Made by a program: the position numbers and the translations under genes | Assembly: GCA_038503035.1 (NCBI GenBank) | Contig: JAVSML010000031.1 | Span: forward strand, 561,044 to 625,043 | DNA length: 64,000 nt | Origin: Crocodylus rhombifer | Taxonomy: Eukaryota; Chordata; Crocodylia; Crocodylidae | Direction: 5' to 3' | The notes under the pieces: generated by a model | Seen by the model: the letters and a program-made list of their open reading frames with translations, nothing else | What the model was told of the DNA's origin: nothing | Databases searched by the model: none | Shown here: in pieces, positions 57,247-64,000 of the stretch | How positions within the stretch are numbered: the stretch's first letter is position 1 | Layout of the letters: the number at the start of each line of letters is the position of its first letter

Positions 57247-57574
57247 CAGTGATTCTCAACCGACGTGACACGCTGAGATGCCATGAGATCCTTTTAACGG
57301 TGCCACAGAGTGCCAGGCAGTATCAGTGCTGTTAGGTGTGCAAACACCTGCACATGTTTTACACGAGAACCCCAGGGATTTCAGACAGGAATCCATAGCG
57401 TCTGGGCCACACCTCTGACCTGTTGCGCGTGGCCTTTCTGAGTTCTTCGCAACAGCACAATGACATTTTTCATAGTCCGAAAACAAGTGAAAGCTATGAG
57501 TTGGCATTTTCTGAGAGCGGCATTGAATCTAACGGGGGGTGCCTTGAGTTTAAAAAGGTTGATAACCACGACTG
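57247..57574 (+). mobile_element. hAT-like non-autonomous element
   Basis: The left end is CAGTGATTCTCAACC and the complement of the right end is CAGTCGTGGTTATCAACC, differing mainly by a 3-base gap. The interior is non-coding. A target-site duplication was not found. Confidence 0.65.
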
Positions 57575-57679
57575 TAGAGATCTTAAGACTGAGTTGTATA
57601 AGAAATCACTTGCTTCACTTAGCACTTAAAAGCAGCCACATGTAAGATATATTGTGGTATCTGTTTTAAAGGCCTTTGG

Positions 57680-57850
57680 CAGCGCTGTACCTAGACTCCT
57701 GGTGGCCCCAGGTGAACTTTTAGTATCGCGCCCCCCCCCCCACCAGAGATAATGATGATAATATTTTTTTTAAATTACCCTTTTCTGGCCCCCCTTTCTG
57801 CCTGGGCCCTGGGCAGCTGCCCTTTTCGCCCATACCTGTGGCCGGCCCTG
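57680..57850. mobile_element. hAT-like MITE with perfect 8-bp target-site duplication
   Basis: The left end CAGCGCTGTACC and the complement of the right end CAGGGCCGGCCAC are imperfect inverted copies. The flanks GCCTTTGG at 57672-57679 and GCCTTTGG at 57851-57858 are identical. The length is 171 bases, with a C-run and a T-rich centre and no coding capacity. Confidence 0.85.
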
Positions 57851-57858
57851 GCCTTTGG

Positions 57859-58275
57859 TGAGTGCTTCTGCACATGCTATTAATGCACAGCAATAGGTTT
57901 GTGCCAGAGTTTATTGCTCCCAGGAGCCATGTTTGCATGTGCATCTCGGACTGTAGCACAGTGAGCTGGGGCAGAGCAGCCGTGGCTGATGGGCAGTCTG
58001 GGGGGTCAGCCTGCCAGCCCAGGCCTACTCTGATGCTGCAGAGTGGCTGGCTGGGGCACGGGGATGCTCCAGTTTGGGGCTAGCTGGCAGGCAGCCACCC
58101 ACGCTGAAGCAACGTCATGCCCCAGCCAGCCCCATCCCCATCTAAGTCTGTGTTGCAGCAGAGTAAATTAGTTTATTCTGTCTTAATAGCATTGCACTTG
58201 TAGATGCTGAGATGTTTACTGCAGAGCGAATTAGCCAGCTCCACAATACATGTCTCATGTAGACGTGCCCAGTGG
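57859..58275. mobile_element. Second member of the GGGCA..CTACACGTG foldback family
   Basis: The left end GAGTGCTTCTGCACATGC, then TATTAATGCACAGCAATA, and the right end ATGTAGACGTGCCCA mirror the termini of the element at 46412-46785. The interior is different and GC-rich, with CTGGCTGGGGCACGGGG matched inversely by CCCCAGCCAGCCCC. Confidence 0.55.
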
Positions 58276-58894
58276 GAATGTTGCAGGGGAAACTGCAATA
58301 TTACACAACAGTTTAGGACAGGAGACAGGCAGGGAACGACGCTACTGTGCTCCCAGATGAGTTCTAGTAGGTCAAATGCAATTGCCAGAGTAGAAAAGTT
58401 GCCCCAACACTGGAACCACCGCTTTCACCCATCAATAAAGATCCAGCATCTCAGATGCTCTTCACTAGGCAGATCCCCAACTTGTCATCTCTGGAAAGAA
58501 GATATTTCCACTGACACTAGCCCAGCAGACTGTTGGAGGGATGGATCCTGCTACTGAGCCATTAGCTCTCTGGACGTACCTCATTCCACATATTGGCTGA
58601 CCCCACCCAGTTAGTAAGATGAGGCTGGACCAGGTGCAGGGCTGCAGGGATTTAACATCACTGTGTTAGATGTAACGGGGGAAGATAGAAACACTTGCTG
58701 CAATCAGGAGGAATACCCCTAAAATGGGTATCAAAGATGCAACCTATTGGATAAATCTGGAGGAGGTTTTGCCCATGCCACTGAATCAGAGTACAGGAAG
58801 GAAATCAATAATTGGATGGTGCCTGCTTGTGCGTGGGACTTAAGCCCTTGGTCACTATGTTTCTTGCTTGCAGATGGATGCATTTGGTGGCGTT
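58276..58894. other. Intronic sequence, nothing recognised
   Basis: No exon or repeat was identified. Confidence 0.4.
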
Positions 58895-59455
58895 ATACAT
58901 GTTCAGGGCAGACAAATGCAAGGTGTTGCACCTCGGGAAGAATAATAAAAAATGCAGATATAAAATGGGTGGTATGTGTGGAAGGGTACTTTTAGGCCTC
59001 CCTAGGTGACATAGGGATTTTGACTGGGCTGTGCCAGTGGTCCTGCTGGGACCTGGCTAGGGGGTCTTGCCCCTCCACTGAGGGTCAGACTGATGCCACT
59101 TTTGGGGTTAAGAAGGAATTGTGCCCGCAGTCAGATTGATATGGACTAGGTGGGTTTAGCCTTCCTATGTCGGCGGGGAGCATGGCTCTACCTGGGATAT
59201 CTTGAGAGTATATTAACCGCCTTTTACAGAAGCAGGGCACTGGCTGCCATGCTTCCCCTGCTTTACCTGCAGCAGGTTAGGGCACTAGGCCTGCATTGCA
59301 TTACGGTTGCCAGTAATCTTGCATAGAGTTTAGATCATGGATTGTATGGGGTGGTTCGGATAGGGATGATGGGTAGGGCAGGGGATTGGACTAAATGACC
59401 ATTGGAAATCCCTTCCAGTTTTCTTCTCTCTCATTCTATATTCCTATGCTATGTG
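58895..59455 (+). mobile_element. CR1 fragment: short RT block joined to intact 3' UTR
   Basis: A short RT block reads FRADKCKVLHLGKNNKKCRY (58908 onward). It is followed almost at once by the 3' UTR (59010-59330; GGGGGTCTTGCCCCTCCACT, CTTTACCTGCAGCAGGTTAG) and the terminus GGATTGGACTAAATGACCAT. The RT C-terminal region is missing, so an internal deletion is likely. The 3' UTR is uninterrupted and serves as comparison for the copy at 40510. Confidence 0.75.
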
Positions 59456-62400
59456 GGCAAAATACTCATCGTATTTGCTTTTCTCAAGGCTTCTCTCTTT
59501 TCAGGTGACCCTTGAGGATTTCACCTTCTCACCGTCGTCTCCCATGTGTTTGGTGTTCTGCTTTTTTTTGTCTTGATCTCAGTGAGGCATCACAATTTCT
59601 GATGTTTGGATCATGAAGCTGGGGATAAAGTTTGCCCCTCCTCTACCTCTGACGCACTTCGTGTCCCTGAGACTTCCTCTTATCACTCTTCTCTCTCTCT
59701 CACTTCTCTTTCTCAGCGTCTTCTCTGCCCTTCATTCACTCTTGCCAGCTCCTGGTCCTTCCTCATTTGTTCTGTCCTTTTCCCCGTCTCTTCATTTCCC
59801 TCCCCGTAGAACTTTTTGGCACATATTCCAGAACAAAGAATAATTAAGTCCATGCATTTTCTTGTAATGGCACGTGATACTATCAGTTGCATTTCTTCCT
59901 ATAACCATACTATTAATACTTAAATTGCTCTTAGTGACATAATGATATCTATTGTGGCACTAACAATATAAATATGCTTGAGGAACAGCTAGGAAAACAA
60001 GATAAGAATATTTCAATGCCCAGGGGAAGTGCACAGGATGGAGAGTAATGGGGAACATTATGTATTTTGCTCATCAACAATTTTTCAATAAAAGGAGATT
60101 TAAAAACTGCAGCAGTTTCCAGCATACTAAGCGTGCAGCGCTCAAACAAATTAGGATTAGCATGCAACCTTGTTGAGTGACTCCCTTTTGTGCTGGTGTC
60201 TGTAGCAATCGCTCTTGACTGCAGCTTGGTTCGATAAAGTTTCCATCTTGGATCCGTTTTGTGTCCTGAGGCCAGTGTGCTCTCTTTATTCTTGTAAATT
60301 TTGGGGAAGGCAACAATATTGTCTCCAAATGGGTTTTAGACCAGCATAATCAAGGGGTAGGGGATGCTGAAGTGTGACTTAGTTTTGTGATGAGTCTGTT
60401 TCTTTTGCTTTCAGCTGTATTTTATGGATGCTTCTAGCTAGGGTTTATAGCCTTTCAGGAAAAAGGGTAACTTTTAAACATAATTTCATATGCTTAAAAG
60501 GTAAATTCACTCCAACTTTTTAGAATAAAACAAAATTAAGAAAAAAGCATTAAGGTAGACTAACAGATCAAATTTTGTAAATCAGGGATTTATGGTGGAA
60601 AGATTCAGGGCTAAATCCAGATCCCACTGAACCCAATGGGAGTTGGTCAGTGGCTTGCATGGGATCGCAATTTGCCTCTAACAGTTAAAACCGAAAGACT
60701 CCAGCCGTGCTCCCTTGTCTCAGCCTCTTACTAACCCGCACTCCTTGTAGCACCGTGTGACCTATTCCAGCTTGCAAGTGTAGCCTGGGGACTCATGGCA
60801 AAAGGGAACCTGCTTCCATCATTCAGGACTGCATCTTTGCTTGACACGGGCCCCTTCGTTTTAAACTGCCCTTTCAGCTTCTCCCCTTCTGGAGTTTCAG
60901 AGCTCTCCAGTGTGGAGAAGCGGAGACCTCATGTCTGGCCCGGACACATTCGTAGATAATATGTAGATTTTGCAAACTCTTCAGAAGAGACGGTACGTTT
61001 TACTCTCCCCCTTCCCTTCCTGGCTTGCTTCTAATAACATGTTTATTCATAAAAAAATATATATCTGCAGTCTGAGGAGATAATTCATGAGAGCAGTCAG
61101 GGCTAGGTTAACTGGGGGATGAAAATGCCTTGGACTGTGGCAAAAGCTCTTTCTAGCAGGGCTGCCTGGCTATCCATCAAACAATCAATTACATTCCTGC
61201 ATCCATTAGTACCCTTTAACTGCACATTATCACAATTTGCTGGACACTCTAATGCTCAGGTCATTAGTATTAGCAAATCGCAGAAGCATCCATCAGAGTT
61301 TTGATGCAGCATGATCTCGAAAGGTCCAGATCTATGCAGCGGCGATTGCTGCATGTCTTCACTGTGTTTTTAGCTCATTACGGGCCTAATGCTTGGAGGA
61401 TGCTGAGTGCCCTCAAGTCTCATTGACTTCAGTGGAGGTCAAGGGCATGCAATAAAGTCCCTGGGAGGAAAAGGAGGCCATTCTATTTAAAACGTTAATA
61501 AATGAAACAAGACGCATGCTTATTGCTCTAGGTCTTGTCTAGCCAGGGCCTTGCAGATAGCTCTCCTATACCTCTAAATGCAGTGAATATGCAGGATTTC
61601 TCTGAAAGGAGAAAACGTGGCAGCTGGTTAGAGCAGCTTCTTTGCAAGACTCTCTTAGTTTTGTCACTGCCTTGATGAATTCATCCTGCACTAAATAACA
61701 TCAGGCTTCCTGGACATCTCTGCAATTGCTAACATACATCACGTGTCCACAGGTATATCCCTCCAGCACAACGTCAGACTAAGCAGAGATACATGAGCTG
61801 TCTCTGAACACATTCCTCGTGCTCTTGGAAGAAGTCTGGCCATGCCAGCATGGTGTTCTGCCTAGACTAATATACCCAGCTTCTCTGCAGGGCTAATTAA
61901 TCCCAGCAGCATGGCCTGCTACTACAGCTCTGTTGCTTCCAGTACTGAAACTAGCATTGCATAGTGTACACACAACCTGCAGTGCCCTTTTGGTGGTGCT
62001 AGGTGATGCAAATCGATGCTGCCATTCAGGGTAAGTTTGCTCCAGATAAGTCTAACCATCACATTGACTGTGCCTGTTTCCATCTCCTTTGGTTGAGTGC
62101 CAGCATATATCAGGATCAATAACACTGATGCAGAATGTCTTTCTACAGCAGTCCCATCCTTTCCTTCAGCGAGATATAGTTAGCCGGGTTAGTCAGAGTA
62201 TCACACAGCCTGCTGGAGTGAAGCATCCTCTACCCATCTCTGCTCTACCTGGTCTATCCTTTCTGAATCTGTGCTCCCCTGACAAATATATGGTCAACCG
62301 TCCTTGACCCCTACAAGGCACGTGTGATTCCTCCTGAGGGCACGTGAAGAGGTGGAAACGTATGTTATGGCAAAGGTCTTTGCACTTGCTGCAGGGAGCT

Positions 62401-62562
62401 CTGTCCAACTTTCTGGTTATGGGTGCAGCAATTTATGTGCTCCTGAGAGTTGTGGATTTTGTCCTCTTTCCAGTGTTGGTGCTCATGATATTAGAGGAAT
62501 TGCAGGTTATTACAAGGAATGGGATGGGATGCGATGCACAATGATTGCGTGGATCTGGAGAT
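59456..62562. other. Intronic sequence, nothing recognised
   Basis: A TC-rich patch lies at 59680-59730. No exon or named repeat was seen. Confidence 0.4.
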
Positions 62563-62645
62563 ACAGGTTGTAGCCATTTTGGTCTAAGGACATAAGTAGA
62601 CATGGTTCTTTGGGTAAATCCAATATTTTTTATTAGACCAGCTGG
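62563..62645 (+). repeat. Ancient interspersed repeat, second copy
   Basis: GTTGTAGCCATTTTGGTCTA and TTTTTTATTAGACCAGCTGG match the two halves of the repeat at 21305-21625. Confidence 0.6.
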
Positions 62646-62755
62646 GTCTGGAGAGGGAAACTAAGCAGCTTGCTCAAGGTCAAATAGATTGTTGGAGACA
62701 GGGCTGGGAACTGAGCTTAGCTCTGCAGGGCTCCAGCTAACCCTGGACCCTTTTT
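62646..62755 (-). repeat. MIR-like SINE fragment
   Basis: GAGAGGGAAACTAAGCAGCT, TGCTCAAGGTCAAATAGATT and CAGGGCTGGGAACTGAGC follow the complement of the MIR central part. Confidence 0.5.
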
Positions 62756-63224
62756 CCAAAGTGTTTTAGGGAGCATTGTGTGCACATTGAGTTCATTGTG
62801 CACTTGCAATAGGATGCCTAGTGGAAATGTTCTGTACAGAGGCAAACTGCAGTGGCACGGAGACCCATTTGCTGTACAGCCCTGGGCTAGTCACTTCTCA
62901 ATGTCACATCTTCCTTGTCCATTTAAAAATAAAAGAGGTGTGTTGGGGGGGATGGATTAACCTGTGTGCTCCAGAAGGCAGTGTAAAAGCTTGAAGTACA
63001 GTTTTAGTCTTCAAAGTGAAGATACACGACAGATAAAGGCCATTTCCATGGAGTTAGAGTCAGATAAGCTGGTTTTAGTGACTGCTGTAAGGTTCTAGCT
63101 CTGCGTTAGCTCTGCAAAGCCAATACAGGCAGCTACTGGAAAGTGAGCTTTATGCCGTCAAAAGAATTGCTTATTTAGTCCCAGTAAGTTAGATCTGTGC
63201 AATTCCTTTGTCATTGTGTTTAGA
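62756..63224. other. Intronic sequence, nothing recognised
   Basis: No exon or repeat was identified. Confidence 0.4.
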
Positions 63225-63560
63225 GGGAGAGAGGATATAGAAAGGGCAACAAAAATAACACAAGGTCTAGAATACAGGGCATCCAATGAGTAAATGAAGG
63301 AGCTAAATGTATTCAGTCAAAGAAAGACAACTCAGAAGAGACATGATTGCAATCTATAAATACCTTCAAGGTGACAATAGGCATGAAGAATGGGCAAATT
63401 ATTTACAATATTAGATTATGTGAGTCAAAATGGCTTGAAGGTAAGAAGGAAATGCTTAGGGTAAGTATTAGGAGGTAGGTTCTGAACATTAAGAGCAATT
63501 GGATGGCAGGATAGTTTACCCAAGGAAAGTGGTCATGACATCATCACTGCAGAAATACGA
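63225..63560 (+). mobile_element. Old CR1-like LINE 3' region
   Basis: Text such as ACAACTCAGAAGAGACATGA and TTGCAATCTATAAATACCTT corresponds to the RLRRDMIAIYKYLQG region of CR1 ORF2, followed by decayed C-terminal sequence. No terminus was recognised. Confidence 0.55.
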
Positions 63561-64000
63561 CAGTACAGATAAAATATCAGTAGAAGTAGGATTTTTTTTG
63601 TTCCTATAAAAATTCAGAGAAGCCATTATTCAGATGAGCACCCATGCCCCCTCCTATCTGCAGTGCAGTTCAGCCACTGTCCAGGTGTTACATGGGGAAA
63701 TACACACTTTGCTAAACTTTGTTTCAGCCTTAAATTCTTCTCAGGGTCTTTTTTTCCCATCCTTTACGTTTATGATGATGCTAAGATTTTGGTAGCTTTC
63801 CCAGCCTAGTCAGAGTCCTCAAACACTATGGGATTGCTAGACTGAGCACTTGAGAGAATGGCAGGATAACTTCTTGAGTGTATAACACATGTCAAATAGA
63901 GGATGTAAGAAGAGAATAAACTGGTCTGCATAGATTTCCCGCACATCCATTTCCTATTTCTTGCCAGCATGTGGAAGGTTACGTGAACGTCTTTCCACAC
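63561..64000. other. Intronic sequence, nothing recognised
   Basis: The minus-strand frame that runs off the end (63806-64000) has no recognised domain. Confidence 0.4.

Larger units (their letters stand above)
37415..64000 (+). other. TSNARE1: TSNARE1 intron (5' part; next exon not in view)
   Basis: It begins with GTAGGT. I looked for a + strand exon encoding the region before the SNARE motif (acidic ADDE/NMWQ-type text) and the SNARE motif itself and did not see one with splice sites. Divergent or very short exons could have been missed. Confidence 0.55.

Overview
This is vertebrate, most likely sauropsid, nuclear DNA. It is gene-poor intronic sequence with a thick layer of interspersed repeats. 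The repeats are dominated by CR1-type LINEs on both strands, with short hAT-like and foldback DNA elements, a few MIR-like SINEs, and no Alu or L1. That mix, with many old repeats still readable, fits a crocodilian best. A turtle is possible, and a bird is less likely given the variety of DNA elements. The species call is inference from repeat content.

The only host gene I can support is on the + strand. Three short exons (27138-27228, 36363-36437, 37358-37414) have correct AG/GT borders and compatible phases. Joined, they read as a syntaxin-like Qa-SNARE segment that matches what I know of TSNARE1 (t-SNARE domain containing 1). They cover part of the helical region before the SNARE motif. 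The SNARE motif, the membrane anchor and the N-terminal part are not visible and presumably lie outside the window. Everything else is therefore intron: more than 27.1 kb upstream, 9.1 kb and 0.9 kb between the exons, and more than 26.5 kb downstream.

Layout. 0.5-0.9 kb: palindromic repeat and ATCT/TATA array. 2.0-5.3 kb: a long + strand CR1 (esterase-like ORF1, endonuclease and reverse transcriptase remnants) broken by two younger minus-strand CR1 insertions. 5.6-8.96 kb: second palindromic repeat, possible solo LTR, and the best-preserved CR1 RT. 9.46-10.2 kb: C-rich minisatellite. 14.9-15.9 kb: minus-strand CR1. 17.3-18.9 kb: old CR1 RT, simple repeats and a DNA element. 21.3-21.9 kb: nested hAT-like elements and a CR1 tail. 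26.5-28.3 kb: CR1 3' ends around the first exon. 30.2-32.75 kb: mosaic minus-strand CR1 with several insertions, including one half of a 78-bp inverted pair. 33.7-35.4 kb: minisatellite and minus-strand CR1. 38.6-39.4 kb: foldback TIR element. 40.5-41.2 kb: CR1 3' UTR with a cleanly nested hAT-like element. 42.4-45.3 kb: two CR1 3' ends. 46.4-46.8 kb: foldback element with a 43-bp hairpin. 48.4-49.1 kb: MIR pieces around a CR1 end. 51.5 kb: MIR. 57.2-58.3 kb: a run of DNA elements, one with a perfect 8-bp target-site duplication. 58.9-59.45 kb: CR1. 62.5-63.6 kb: old repeats.

I found no new multi-gene system, no CRISPR array and no operon-like structure. The points of interest are the nested insertion history, the hairpin-forming elements, the inverted 78-bp pair and the low-complexity sequence pressed against a TSNARE1 splice acceptor.
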